Positions 52,048 to 61,506 of a stretch of 64,000 bases of DNA are shown one piece after another (within the stretch, counting starts at the first letter, position 1; each line of letters starts with the position of its first letter). Under the pieces are notes generated by a model, which saw only the letters and a program-made list of their open reading frames with translations, was not told the DNA's origin and did not search any database. This stretch comes from Pseudoalteromonas undina (GTDB lineage: Bacteria > Pseudomonadota > Gammaproteobacteria > Enterobacterales > Alteromonadaceae). Made by a program: the position numbers and the translations under genes. Location of the stretch: the NCBI RefSeq assembly GCF_000238275.3, contig NZ_AHCF03000003.1, positions 496,001 to 560,000 of the forward strand, given 5' to 3'.

Positions 52048-53535
52048 ATGAAAATTAAACGTTTTTTTGCTAAAGACATGCGCACCGCACTAAAAGAAGT
52101 AAAAGAAGAGCTCGGTGTTGATGCGGTTATTATGTCAAATAAGAAACTAGCTAATGGCGTTGAAATTGTTGCTGCTGTTGATTACGACAAAGCCGCAGCA
52201 AAAGCGCCAGAGCAGCCTCAAAGCCAGCCAGCTGAAAGCGCTTCATTTGCACATACCCAGAGCTCACATAATTTTGTAAAACCAGAGCCACAACGTGCTC
52301 AACCTAAGCCACAAGCAAAGGTAGCTGATAGTTTACAAGCTTTATTAGAACGTCAATCTCCCCGTCCTCGTTCAGCAGAGCTTGCGTCAATGTTTTCACA
52401 ATCAGGCATTGATACCTCTGGTCATTATCAAGAACAAGAATCTGTGCAATCTCGACCTAAAAATATGTTTGAGCGTGAATCAAGCGCATCTGCACGTCCT
52501 CGTACTCAAGCTGATAGCTTGGGTTTTGATGATTTAGACAGTGGTTTTGACGATTTAGACTCACCGAGTGCACCTCGTCAGCAAACGATGCAAAACGAGT
52601 CGAGTGATATAAGTACTATGCGCGAAGAAATGAACGCAATTCGTCAATTACTAGAACATCAAGTGTCAGGTTTAATGCAACAAGATATGGCACGTCGCGA
52701 TCCAACCCGTGCATGCATGATTGACCGTTTAGTGGGTATGGGGATAGATAAAGAGGTTGCTGAGCAAATGGCATGCTTTGTACCCGACGATGTATCTCGC
52801 CAACAAGGTTGGAAAGCCTTATTGAATATGGTTGAAGATCAAATGCAAACCACTAACAACGAAATTCTTCGCCAAGGTGGTGTTTATGCACTAGTAGGCC
52901 CAACAGGGGTAGGTAAAACCACCACAGTTGCAAAATTAGCTGCATTAGGTGCGCAAAAATATGGTGCTGATAAAGTTGCACTTATTACTACTGATACCTA
53001 CCGTATTGGTGCGTATGAGCAGCTAGCAACCTATGGTCGAATTATTGGCTGTGGCGTTAAACAAGTCAAAGATGCAAATGAATTAGCAGAAGTTTTATAC
53101 CATTTACGAAATAAACGTCTAGTCTTAATTGATACAGCAGGAATGAGTCAACGTGATTTACGCTTAACCGAGCAGTTAAACACCTTGATGCGTAATCAGC
53201 GTGTTGATATACGTAGTTATTTAGTATTAAGTGCGACGGCGCAAATTAATGTATTACAAGAAACAGTAAGGCACTTTAAAAAAGTACAGCTAAGCGGATG
53301 TATTTTTACTAAACTTGATGAGTCATTGAGTTTAGGTGAGATTATTAGTATTGCGATTCAAAATCGTCTCCCAATAGGGTATCTTACTAACGGTCAGCGA
53401 GTACCAGAAGATATTAGAGTGGCAAATGCCGAAAAACTAGTAAAAAAAGCTGAGCAATTGTATTTAAAAAGAATAAAAGCACAACAATCACGACACCAAT
53501 CAGTGGCGTCGAGCACAGTAGAGATGTATGATTAA
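52048..53535 (+). CDS. flhF: FlhF, SRP-type GTPase for polar flagellum placement
   Basis: This 495-residue protein has the FlhF N-terminus MKIKRFFAKDMRTALKEVKEELGVDAVIMSNKKLANGVEIVAA, a long disordered basic/Gln/Ser/Pro region (~55-200, with a doubled FDDLDSGFDDLDS acidic repeat), an N domain and the SRP-family G domain (~280-475): GPTGVGKTTTVAKLAAL, TTDTYRIGAYEQL, LIDTAGM and TKLDESLSLGEI. It recruits the first flagellar parts to the pole. flhG overlaps its end by eight bases. Confidence 0.96.
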   Translation: MKIKRFFAKDMRTALKEVKEELGVDAVIMSNKKLANGVEIVAAVDYDKAAAKAPEQPQSQPAESASFAHTQSSHNFVKPEPQRAQPKPQAKVADSLQALLERQSPRPRSAELASMFSQSGIDTSGHYQEQESVQSRPKNMFERESSASARPRTQADSLGFDDLDSGFDDLDSPSAPRQQTMQNESSDISTMREEMNAIRQLLEHQVSGLMQQDMARRDPTRACMIDRLVGMGIDKEVAEQMACFVPDDVSRQQGWKALLNMVEDQMQTTNNEILRQGGVYALVGPTGVGKTTTVAKLAALGAQKYGADKVALITTDTYRIGAYEQLATYGRIIGCGVKQVKDANELAEVLYHLRNKRLVLIDTAGMSQRDLRLTEQLNTLMRNQRVDIRSYLVLSATAQINVLQETVRHFKKVQLSGCIFTKLDESLSLGEIISIAIQNRLPIGYLTNGQRVPEDIRVANAEKLVKKAEQLYLKRIKAQQSRHQSVASSTVEMYD

Positions 53536-54388
53536 CACAGTTTTAGATCAAGCAAGCGGCCTTCGCAAAATGAGCAAGAATAATAATAACGGCGTAAAAG
53601 TTATCGCTGTCACCGGCGGCAAAGGTGGAGTGGGTAAAACGAACGTATCCCTTAACACGGCAATCGCGTTAGGCCAACAAGGCAAACGTGTGCTTGTACT
53701 AGATGCTGATTTAGGATTAGCGAATTGTGATGTGATGCTTGGACTGCGCGTTGAGCGTAATTTATCTCATGTTTTATCGGGCGAATGTGAACTTGATGAT
53801 ATTTTAGTCGAAGGTCCCGCAGGCATAAAAATAGTGCCTGCAACATCGGGTTCGCAAAGTATGGTTGAGTTATCACCCTCAGAGCACGCTGGACTTATTC
53901 GTGCATTTAGTGAACTTAACACCGACTTTGATATTTTAATTGTTGATACCGCTGCGGGTATTTCCGATATGGTGCTGAGTTTTTCTCGCGCAGCGCAAGA
54001 TGTGGTTGTGGTGGTATGTGATGAGCCTACATCAATTACCGATGCTTATGCTTTAATTAAAGTACTTAGCCGTGAGCACGGCGTTTATAAATTTAAAATT
54101 GTTGCCAATATGGTGCGTAGTTTACGCGAAGGGCAGGAATTGTTTGCAAAACTTTCAAAGGTTACCGACCGATTTTTAGATATATCAATGGAGTTGGTTG
54201 CAACGGTTCCATATGATGAAAATATGCGCAAATCAACGCGCCGCCAAAAAGTAATTGTTGAGGTTTTTCCTGGGTCGCCTGCTGCAATTGCTTTTAAAAC
54301 ACTGGCTACAAAAATTGCTAAGTGGCCAACACCTAGTCAAGCCTCGGGTCATTTAGAGTTTTTCATTGAGAAACTAGTTAGTAACTAA
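53528..54388 (+). CDS. flhG: FlhG (FleN), flagellar number regulator
   Basis: The 286-residue MinD-type ATPase begins with a DQASGLRKM motif (~7-15), the helix that stimulates FlhF GTPase activity. It then has deviant Walker A GGKGGVGKTN (~30-39), VLDADLGLANCDVMLG and DTAAGISDMVLSF, and a basic C-terminal membrane helix region. It limits flagellar number by antagonising FlhF and FlrA. It overlaps flhF by eight bases; fliA follows after two bases. Confidence 0.96.
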   Translation: MINTVLDQASGLRKMSKNNNNGVKVIAVTGGKGGVGKTNVSLNTAIALGQQGKRVLVLDADLGLANCDVMLGLRVERNLSHVLSGECELDDILVEGPAGIKIVPATSGSQSMVELSPSEHAGLIRAFSELNTDFDILIVDTAAGISDMVLSFSRAAQDVVVVVCDEPTSITDAYALIKVLSREHGVYKFKIVANMVRSLREGQELFAKLSKVTDRFLDISMELVATVPYDENMRKSTRRQKVIVEVFPGSPAAIAFKTLATKIAKWPTPSQASGHLEFFIEKLVSN

Positions 54389-54390
54389 CA

Positions 54391-55125
54391 ATGACAATAC
54401 CGGTGAATAGAGCTATGGGATATCAGTCAACACAAAATTTAAATATGATTGTTGAAAAGCATGCCTCATTAGTCAAAAAAGTGGCGTGCCATTTAATTGC
54501 TCGTTTACCGGCCAGTGTGCAGCTAGATGATTTAATTCAATCGGGTATGATTGGTTTAATTGAAGCTTCAAAAAACTTTGATGCAAGCAAAGGCGCAAGC
54601 TTTGAAACCTTTGCCGGTATTCGTATTCGTGGTGCGATGATAGACGAAATGCGCCGAGGCGATTGGGTTCCACGTTCAGTTCACAGAAAAAGCCGTTTGG
54701 TTGCAGAAACTATTGTTGCGCTTGAGAACAGTTTAAACCGTGAACCTAAAGATAGTGAAGTTGCTGAAAAACTTGAAATTTCGCTAAATGAGTACCATCA
54801 TATTTTAAACGATGTAAATGTAAGCAAAGTGTTAGGTATTGAAGACCTTGGTATAGATGACGATGTGATTACACCTCATGGCCAAGATTTAGCACTAGAC
54901 AAACCGTTCAATAATGTTAAAAATGAACGGTTTAATGAGTCTTTACTCAGTGCAATAAAGTCGTTACCGGAAAAAGATGCAATGGTGCTTTCTTTGTACT
55001 ATAACGATGAGATGAATTTAAAAGAAATTGGGCATATACTCGATGTAAGTGAATCGCGTGTAAGTCAGATACATGGTCAGGCGATGATTAAGCTTAAAGC
55101 AAAAATCAATGACTGGATAAACTAG
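54391..55125 (+). CDS. fliA: FliA, sigma-28 flagellar sigma factor
   Basis: The 244-residue protein has sigma regions 2 (VKKVACHLIARLPASVQLDDLIQSGMIGLIEASKNFDASKGASFETFAGIRIRGAMIDEMRRGDWVPRSVHRKSR, ~29-105), 3 and 4 (LPEKDAMVLSLYYNDEMNLKEIGHILDVSESRVSQIHGQAMIKLKAKI, ~193-240). It directs RNA polymerase to TAAA...GCCGATAA promoters, of which three are seen here (flgM, flagellin 2, fliS), and is held by FlgM. cheY begins 40 bases later. Confidence 0.97.
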   Translation: MTIPVNRAMGYQSTQNLNMIVEKHASLVKKVACHLIARLPASVQLDDLIQSGMIGLIEASKNFDASKGASFETFAGIRIRGAMIDEMRRGDWVPRSVHRKSRLVAETIVALENSLNREPKDSEVAEKLEISLNEYHHILNDVNVSKVLGIEDLGIDDDVITPHGQDLALDKPFNNVKNERFNESLLSAIKSLPEKDAMVLSLYYNDEMNLKEIGHILDVSESRVSQIHGQAMIKLKAKINDWIN

Positions 55126-55165
55126 AAGTAAGTAAATAAAGGTTCAGGCCTCACTGGAGGATGTT

Positions 55166-55549
55166 TTGGATAAAAACATTAAAATTCTTGTTGTTGATGA
55201 TTTCTCAACAATGAGACGTATTATTAAAAACCTGTTGCGCGATTTAGGTTTTACCAATGTTCAAGAAGCAGATGACGGGTCAACTGCTTTGCCTATGTTG
55301 CAAAATCAAGCGTTTGATTTTGTTGTAACAGATTGGAATATGCCAGGCATGCAAGGTATTGATCTTTTAAGGGCAATTCGAGCTGATGAAAAATTAAAGC
55401 ATATTCCTGTTTTAATGGTTACAGCAGAAGCTAAAAAAGAACAAATAATTGCTGCGGCCCAAGCAGGTGTTAATGGTTATATTGTTAAACCATTCACTGC
55501 AGGTACATTGAAAACTAAATTAGAAAAAGTGTTCGAACGCTTAGGTTAA
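55166..55549 (+). CDS. cheY: CheY, chemotaxis response regulator
   Basis: A TTG start at 55166 is well supported: GGAGG lies five bases upstream, and the first residues [24 protein letters not shown] match CheY. The 127-residue single receiver has acidic D11/D12, phosphoacceptor D56 in [13 protein letters not shown]86 in [10 protein letters not shown] and K108 in [10 protein letters not shown]. Phosphorylated by CheA, it binds FliM to switch rotation and is reset by CheZ (next gene). A TTG codon may keep its level moderate. Confidence 0.96.
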   Translation: MDKNIKILVVDDFSTMRRIIKNLLRDLGFTNVQEADDGSTALPMLQNQAFDFVVTDWNMPGMQGIDLLRAIRADEKLKHIPVLMVTAEAKKEQIIAAAQAGVNGYIVKPFTAGTLKTKLEKVFERLG

Positions 55550-55565
55550 TGAGAGGGAGAGGCTT

Positions 55566-56333
55566 ATGTCAGCACCTGCTGCGCCTCAGATTACTTTAGA
55601 ACAAGCTCGCCAGTTAGTTGTTTTTTTAGAAAATGGTGAGCAAGATAAAGCGAATCAGTTAATTTTAGAAACAGCTTCACAAGAGCAATCACAGTTATTT
55701 GCTGAGGTGGGTAAGTTGACGCGTCAACTGCACGAAGCTTTAAAAAGTTTCGAGTTAGACACGCGTTTAACAGACATTACCACTGATGCCATCCCTGACG
55801 CAAAAAAACGCCTTAACTATGTCATGGAAATGACAGAAAACGCAGCCAATAAGACAATGGATGCGGTTGAAGCAAGCTTACCATTAGCACAAGAAATCGC
55901 TGACGAAATAGCTGATATCAAGCCAACGTGGGATCGTTTAATGAACCGCGAAATAGAGCTTGGTGAGTTTAAATCACTTTGCCATAGTATTGATAAGTTT
56001 ATGAGCAGTTCTCATCACAAAACCGATGAGTTACAAATGCTGATGACTAATGTGCTGATGGCTCAAGACTATCAAGATTTAACCGGTCAGGTTATTCGCC
56101 GTGTTATTGAACTTGTCCGTGAAGTTGAAGAAAGTTTAATTCACCTGTTAACTGCATTTGCAGCGCAAGGTGGTGAGGTTGAACCAACTGAACAACCAGA
56201 AAAAATAGAAGATCCCATTGTTGCACAAACACTAGCAGGTCCCGAAGGGCCTATTATTGATAAAGAAACGCGTAATGATGTTGTATCTGATCAAGATGAA
56301 GTTGATGATCTATTATCAAGTTTGGGCTTCTAA
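55566..56333 (+). CDS. cheZ: CheZ, CheY-P phosphatase
   Basis: This 255-residue protein is mostly a long helical hairpin (~25-200). It contains MLMTNVLMAQDYQDLTGQVIRRVIELV, where D171 and Q175 correspond to the catalytic pair of Escherichia coli CheZ, and it ends SDQDEVDDLLSSLGF, the CheY-binding tail helix. It dephosphorylates CheY-P in the cytosol. It lies between cheY and cheA with gaps of 16 and 14 bases. Confidence 0.96.
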   Translation: MSAPAAPQITLEQARQLVVFLENGEQDKANQLILETASQEQSQLFAEVGKLTRQLHEALKSFELDTRLTDITTDAIPDAKKRLNYVMEMTENAANKTMDAVEASLPLAQEIADEIADIKPTWDRLMNREIELGEFKSLCHSIDKFMSSSHHKTDELQMLMTNVLMAQDYQDLTGQVIRRVIELVREVEESLIHLLTAFAAQGGEVEPTEQPEKIEDPIVAQTLAGPEGPIIDKETRNDVVSDQDEVDDLLSSLGF

Positions 56334-56347
56334 TAGGAGAGTACTGC

Positions 56348-58564
56348 ATGAGCTTTGAAGTCGATGAAGATATTTTACAAGACTTTTTAGTAGAGGCCGG
56401 AGAAATCCTTGAGCTTTTATCTGAACAGTTAGTAGAACTGGAAAACAACCCAGATGATACTGAGCTACTAAACGCAATATTTCGCGGTTTCCACACTGTA
56501 AAGGGTGGCGCTGGCTTTTTGGCTATGACAGAGCTTGTTGATGCATGTCATGGTGCTGAAAATGTGTTTGATTTACTGCGCCAAGGTGTAAGAACAGTTA
56601 ACTCTGAATTAATGGATGTGATTTTACAAGCACTGGACACCATTAATGAAATGTTTGCCACGATTAAAAATCGTGACCAGCCAGAGCCTGCTGATCCAGA
56701 ATTACTTGCAGTACTTCACAAACTTGGGCAGCCACCGACAGCAGAAGAGCTTGCCGGCGATTCTGTGGTTGAAGATATAGCTCCTGTGGAAACTCCATCG
56801 GTAGAGCCTGAACCAGTTGCAGAGCAACCGAGCAACGATGCTGAAGAAGACCCGTTTGCTTTTGATGAATTATTTAGCGGCCCAGATAGCAGTAGCTCAG
56901 ACTCTCAGATTGATGAAATAACCGAAGACGAATTCGAAAGCCTACTTGATGAACTTCATGGAAAAGGGCAAGCCCCACAAGAAAAACAATCATCATCAAG
57001 TGGCAATGATGTCAGTGGTGATATAACTGACGATGAATTTGACAGCTTATTGGATGAACTTCATGGTGTAGGCAGCTTTGGCGAAGTGAGCCAAGCAACC
57101 GCAAGTACACCACAACAAACACCATCAGCTCCTGTGGCTCCACCAAGTAACGAGCAAAGCTCGGGCGATGATGAAATAAGTGACGACGAGTTTGAAGCCT
57201 TACTTGATGAACTTCATGGTAAAGGTGCACCTAAGTCGATAGAAACACCGGCTCCTGTAAGTAAACCTGAACCAGTGGCAGCTAAAAAGCCAGAACCAGT
57301 TGCTGCAGCTAAGCCACAGCCTAAACCAGAGCCAGCTAAGCCGGCTCCTGCGGCACAAGCAGCTAAAGCTGCGCCGCCCAAAAAAGCAGCGCCTCCACCG
57401 GCAGAAACAACTGTACGTGTTGATACCAAACGCCTAGACCAAATAATGAACATGGTGGGCGAGTTAGTACTTGTGCGAAATCGCTTAGTAAGTTTGGCGA
57501 CTAACTCTGATAGCGAGGCTATGGGTAAAGCTATTTCCAACTTAGATGTTGTGACTGCTGATATCCAAGGTGCAGTAATGCAAACACGAATGCAGCCGAT
57601 TAAAAAAGTATTTGGCCGTTTTCCTCGTGTTGTACGTGACTTAGCACGAACACTTAAAAAAGATATTAATTTATTACTTGTCGGTGAAGACACCGATTTA
57701 GATAAAAATTTAGTGGAAGCATTGGCCGATCCATTGGTGCATTTGGTTCGCAACTCGGTCGACCATGGTATTGAAATGCCCGATATTCGTGAAGCAGCGG
57801 GTAAACCTAGAACAGGTACGGTGACTTTATCAGCTTCGCAACAGGGTGATCATATTCTACTTACCATCCAAGATGATGGTGCCGGTATGGATGCTGAAAA
57901 GCTTAAAAAGATTGCGATTAGTAAAGGGGTGCTTGATCACGACCAAGCGAGTCGTCTTTCTGATACTGAAGCTTATAACCTTATTTTTGCACCTGGGTTT
58001 TCAACCAAAGAAGAAATCTCAGATATTTCTGGCCGTGGTGTTGGTATGGATGTGGTTAAAACAAAAATCACTCAGCTCAATGGCTCGGTTAACATAAAAT
58101 CAGAAATGGGCGTAGGGACTACTTTAGAAATCAAAGTTCCACTAACACTTGCGATATTGCCTACCTTAATGGTGGTGGTGGGAGAGCAAACCTTTGCCTT
58201 GCCGCTAGCGGGTGTAAGTGAAATATTCCACTTAGATTTAACAAAAACTAATGTGGTTGATGGCCAGCTAACGATTATTGTTCGTAAAAAGTCGATTCCA
58301 TTATTCTACCTTGAACATTGGCTTATAAAAGGCGCTGATAGAGGTCAGCGAAAAGCACAAGGGCATGTCGTTATTGTGCAAATAGGGACTCAAAAAGTAG
58401 GGTTCGTTGTTGATTCACTAATAGGTCAAGAAGAAGTGGTGATCAAGCCTCTAGATGCATTATTGCAAGGTACGCCGGGTATGGCGGGTGCGACTATTAC
58501 CTCTGATGGTGGAATTGCACTGATATTAGATGTACCGAGTATGCTAAAGCATTACGCTGGATAA
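56348..58564 (+). CDS. cheA: CheA, chemotaxis histidine kinase with three linker motifs
   Basis: The 738-residue kinase has a P1 domain (1-~130) with phosphorylatable H49 in FRGFHTVKGGAG, a long linker (~135-355), dimerisation P3, ATP-binding P4 (VRNSVDHGIEMPDIREAAGK, DDGAGMD, GRGVGMDVV) and a CheW-like P5 (~600-735). The linker lacks a recognisable compact P2 domain. Instead it has three copies of an acidic -DEF-x-x-LLDELHG-x-G motif: 189-207, 224-242 and 275-293, plus Pro/Ala/Lys-rich spacers (~300-350). The motif resembles the FliM N-terminus and the CheZ C-terminus, so it may dock CheY and/or CheB in place of P2. It is 14 bases after cheZ. Confidence 0.95.
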   Translation: MSFEVDEDILQDFLVEAGEILELLSEQLVELENNPDDTELLNAIFRGFHTVKGGAGFLAMTELVDACHGAENVFDLLRQGVRTVNSELMDVILQALDTINEMFATIKNRDQPEPADPELLAVLHKLGQPPTAEELAGDSVVEDIAPVETPSVEPEPVAEQPSNDAEEDPFAFDELFSGPDSSSSDSQIDEITEDEFESLLDELHGKGQAPQEKQSSSSGNDVSGDITDDEFDSLLDELHGVGSFGEVSQATASTPQQTPSAPVAPPSNEQSSGDDEISDDEFEALLDELHGKGAPKSIETPAPVSKPEPVAAKKPEPVAAAKPQPKPEPAKPAPAAQAAKAAPPKKAAPPPAETTVRVDTKRLDQIMNMVGELVLVRNRLVSLATNSDSEAMGKAISNLDVVTADIQGAVMQTRMQPIKKVFGRFPRVVRDLARTLKKDINLLLVGEDTDLDKNLVEALADPLVHLVRNSVDHGIEMPDIREAAGKPRTGTVTLSASQQGDHILLTIQDDGAGMDAEKLKKIAISKGVLDHDQASRLSDTEAYNLIFAPGFSTKEEISDISGRGVGMDVVKTKITQLNGSVNIKSEMGVGTTLEIKVPLTLAILPTLMVVVGEQTFALPLAGVSEIFHLDLTKTNVVDGQLTIIVRKKSIPLFYLEHWLIKGADRGQRKAQGHVVIVQIGTQKVGFVVDSLIGQEEVVIKPLDALLQGTPGMAGATITSDGGIALILDVPSMLKHYAG
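56912..57226 (+). repeat. Three copies of an acidic DEF-LLDELHG motif in CheA
   Basis: Copies begin at 56912 (DEITEDEFESLLDELHGKG), 57017 (GDITDDEFDSLLDELHGVG) and 57170 (DEISDDEFEALLDELHGKG), each 19 codons. The DNA differs at many third positions, so these are old or selected copies and not a recent duplication. Confidence 0.9.
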
Positions 58565-58617
58565 TAAAAAGTAGGTATAAACTTTATGCCTACCCATTCA
58601 TTGAATAAGAGAGCGAA

Positions 58618-59769
58618 ATGGCTGTTAAAGTTTTAGTAGTTGATGATTCAAGCTTTTTTCGCCGCAGAGTGAGTGAAATTCTTGAACAAGACAGCGGCAT
58701 TGAGGTAATAGGCTTTGCTGTAAATGGCCGAGAGGCCGTCGAAAAAACAGCTCAGTTACGTCCTGATGTTATCACCATGGATGTTGAAATGCCGGTGCTG
58801 GATGGTATTAGTGCTGTGAAAGAGATCATGGCGAGTAATCCAACACCTATTTTAATGTTTTCATCGTTAACACGAGCAGGGGCATCTGCCACTTTGGATG
58901 CGCTTGATGCTGGGGCGATGGACTTTTTACCTAAAAAGTTTGAAGATATTGCTCGCAATAACGATGATGCAATTAAGTTATTGCAAAATAAGGTTAAGGA
59001 AATAGGCCGCCAGCGTATTGGAAGAATTACGAGAACGGCCCCATCTCCAAGTATTAGTAAACCAGCGTCAAACAGCTCTGAGCGCTTTTCTAACCTTGCT
59101 AAAAAGCCGATAGTTCAACCTGATCGTAGCTTTAATAATGCGAGTCCTGCATCTACTAGCAGCAGTGCCTCAGCGCGTGCCAGTGGTAAGCAGTATCAGT
59201 TAGTTGCTATTGGTACATCCACAGGTGGGCCGGTTGCACTGCAAACTATTTTGACGCAATTACCTGCTAATTTTCCACACCCTATTTTACTCATACAGCA
59301 TATGCCTGCTGCATTTACCCCGGCTTTTGCTACTCGCTTAGATGGCTTGTGTAAGATTAAGGTAAAAGAAGCGCAGCAAGGCGATAGATTACAACCTGGG
59401 TGCGCTTATTTAGCGCCAGGTGGCCAGCAAATGATGGTAGAAGGACGTGGCTCTAATAGAACCCTTCGTGTGTTTGAAGATAAAAATGAACGAGTAAACT
59501 ATAAACCAAGTGTTGATATTACCTTTGCCAGTGCGGCCAAAGCGTATCAAGGTGATGTGCTTGCCATTATTTTGACAGGCATGGGTGCAGATGGTCGTGA
59601 TGGTGCTCGCATGCTTAAGCAAACTGGCGCTACAATTTGGGCTCAGGATGAAAAAAGCTGTGTTGTCTATGGTATGCCTCAGGCGATAGCCAGTGCAGGT
59701 TTAGCGAGCGAAAGCATTAGCCTTCATGATGTGGCTGCACGTTTAAAAAGAGAGGCTGGCTGTGGATAA
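58618..59769 (+). CDS. cheB: CheB, receptor methylesterase
   Basis: The 383-residue protein joins a receiver domain (1-~125; acidic D9/D10, phosphoacceptor D55 in [12 protein letters not shown]) through a Ser/Ala-rich linker (~140-190) to a CheB methylesterase domain (~195-380). The latter has a catalytic Ser in GTSTGGP, His in [18 protein letters not shown] and Asp in [11 protein letters not shown]. It removes methyl groups from receptors, opposing CheR (13540). Its last bases overlap motC by eight. Confidence 0.96.
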   Translation: MAVKVLVVDDSSFFRRRVSEILEQDSGIEVIGFAVNGREAVEKTAQLRPDVITMDVEMPVLDGISAVKEIMASNPTPILMFSSLTRAGASATLDALDAGAMDFLPKKFEDIARNNDDAIKLLQNKVKEIGRQRIGRITRTAPSPSISKPASNSSERFSNLAKKPIVQPDRSFNNASPASTSSSASARASGKQYQLVAIGTSTGGPVALQTILTQLPANFPHPILLIQHMPAAFTPAFATRLDGLCKIKVKEAQQGDRLQPGCAYLAPGGQQMMVEGRGSNRTLRVFEDKNERVNYKPSVDITFASAAKAYQGDVLAIILTGMGADGRDGARMLKQTGATIWAQDEKSCVVYGMPQAIASAGLASESISLHDVAARLKREAGCG

Positions 59770-60526
59770 GCTTTCTGTTTTAGGATTACTGGTTGCATTA
59801 GGTGCTATTGCAATCGGTTATTCTTTAGAGGGAGGTGTGGTATCTGCGCTGTTTAATGGGCCTGCACTAATTATTGTATTAGGCGGTACATTAGGTGCGG
59901 TGATGCTACAAACATCAGCCAATACATTTAAAAAAATGCTTGGTATTACTCATTGGGTTTTTGTTACCGACGACCATGATATTGAAGATGCTATTGAGCA
60001 AGTAAAACGCTGGTCGCATAAAGCCCGTCAAGAAGGGTATTTAGCATTAGAAAACGAAGCACTTGCGCATTCAGATCCCTATGCCGCCAAAGGACTGAGT
60101 TTATTAGTTGATGGCTGTTCAGAGCAAAAACTACGCGATACCCTCGAGATTGACTTATTACTTGAGCGAGAACGATTACTTGAGGCTAGCCGGGTATATG
60201 AAGCAATGGGTGGGTATAGCCCAACTATTGGTATTTTAGGTGCGGTACTTGGGCTTATTCAAGCCATGTCATTTATTAACGATCCTGAGCAGTTAGGAGC
60301 GGGTATTGCCACCGCGTTCATTGCAACTATATATGGTGTTGGTTTGGCTAATTTATTATTTTTACCTATGGCCAATAAGCTAAAGCAACGGGTTGAACAA
60401 AAGATGCTTTATCACGAAATGTTAGCGGAAGGTGTAATTGCTATTAGCCAAGGTGAGAGCCCTATTAATATTGAACTAAAGCTTGAAGCCTACCGCGTTG
60501 AACGTCCAATTTTACAGGCCCATTAG
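59762..60526 (+). CDS. motC: MotC-type stator protein (MotA family)
   Basis: A GTG start at 59762, eight bases inside the end of cheB, gives 254 residues. Four membrane segments (~1-20, ~30-50, ~150-170, ~183-205) and a cytosolic loop (~70-145) fit the MotA/PomA family: [28 protein letters not shown] and [66 protein letters not shown] MotA-type gene after cheB is the location of Pseudomonas motC. A separate pomAB set, not in this window, would be expected. motD follows six bases later. Confidence 0.88.
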   Translation: MDKLSVLGLLVALGAIAIGYSLEGGVVSALFNGPALIIVLGGTLGAVMLQTSANTFKKMLGITHWVFVTDDHDIEDAIEQVKRWSHKARQEGYLALENEALAHSDPYAAKGLSLLVDGCSEQKLRDTLEIDLLLERERLLEASRVYEAMGGYSPTIGILGAVLGLIQAMSFINDPEQLGAGIATAFIATIYGVGLANLLFLPMANKLKQRVEQKMLYHEMLAEGVIAISQGESPINIELKLEAYRVERPILQAH

Positions 60527-60531
60527 CGCCT

Positions 60532-61494
60532 ATGTTACGCCGTCGCTTACGTCATCACCAATTAAAGAGCCAACATACTGAGCGTTGGTTAGTTTCTTAT
60601 GCGGATTATATGACCATAATGTTTGCATTTTTTGTTGTATTGTATGCAATTGCGATAAACAAAGAAGACAACATCAAGGTTTTATCTGATTCTCTTGAGC
60701 ATGTTTTTGATAAGTCTGCAAAACAATATTCTAAGCAGGGTAACGGGGTAAATGGTGATGCTTTATTGCTTGAAAGGGTTACCCCTGAGGCTGAAATTCT
60801 CTATGGCGAAAGTATTCAAGAGCTAGAGCAAGGCCCAATGTTACTCGATGGTCAAAGTGACAATAGCAATATTAGTCAACGCCACTTAGGTAAGCCGCTG
60901 GATAGTTTATTGGCTAAATTACAATCGTCGCTAATTGATGAGATACGCAGTGGCGAGGCTAGCTTAGAACTAAGCCAAGACTGGTTGGTTATTGAGCTCA
61001 ATTCCGGATTGTTGTTTGCCAGTGGTAGTGCTGTTGCACATAACAAGGCCAAAGAGATTGTAAAAAAAATTGAAGCAATCATTGCATCAGTCGATAACTA
61101 TATAAGAGTACGCGGGTATACAGATAACGAAACCATACGAAATGAAATATTTCGTTCTAATTGGGAGTTATCAGTGGCGCGTGCAACCTCAATATTAGTT
61201 GAGCTAGAGCGTTTGGGCATTGAATCCGCGCGTATGGCCATTGAGGGGTATGGTCAATACTCGCCCTTTGCCGATAATGATACCGAAGCTGGGCGTGCTG
61301 AAAACCGTAAAGTCGTGATTGCACTTTCTAAATATGGTTTAGCACCCGAGCCCTCTGATGAACAAACGAAATCATCAATTTCAGTATCAGAGCAAAGTCA
61401 GCCAGAAATTGAGCTACCTGCCCAAGACGATACAATAAAAATAATCCGTTTACCGCATGGTGGCATCCGTGTTACAACGCGCAACGAACAGTAA
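60532..61494 (+). CDS. motD: MotD-type stator protein (MotB family)
   Basis: This 320-residue protein has one membrane segment near the N-terminus (~22-42) with D25 in SYADYMTIMFAFFVVLYA, the place of the ion-carrying Asp in MotB/PomB. A periplasmic linker (~50-140) and an OmpA-like peptidoglycan-binding domain (~145-265) follow, with RVRGYTDNETIRNEIFRSNWELSVARATSILVELERLGI and YGQYSPFADNDTEAGRAENRKVVIALSK. It pairs with MotC. A His/Arg-rich N-terminus (RRRLRHHQLK) precedes the membrane segment. Confidence 0.9.
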   Translation: MLRRRLRHHQLKSQHTERWLVSYADYMTIMFAFFVVLYAIAINKEDNIKVLSDSLEHVFDKSAKQYSKQGNGVNGDALLLERVTPEAEILYGESIQELEQGPMLLDGQSDNSNISQRHLGKPLDSLLAKLQSSLIDEIRSGEASLELSQDWLVIELNSGLLFASGSAVAHNKAKEIVKKIEAIIASVDNYIRVRGYTDNETIRNEIFRSNWELSVARATSILVELERLGIESARMAIEGYGQYSPFADNDTEAGRAENRKVVIALSKYGLAPEPSDEQTKSSISVSEQSQPEIELPAQDDTIKIIRLPHGGIRVTTRNEQ

Positions 61495-61506
61495 TTAGGA
61501 TGTAAT

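Noticed and set aside
55130-55165. Possible FliA promoter before cheY (TAAAGGTT)
   Set aside because: The -35-like element is present but nothing close to GCCGATAA occurs at the right spacing.
57214-57753. 179-codon frame antisense to the cheA linker and P3/P4 region
   Set aside because: Gly/Ala-rich translation mirrors the Pro/Ala/Lys codons of the linker; no start signals and cheA is certain.
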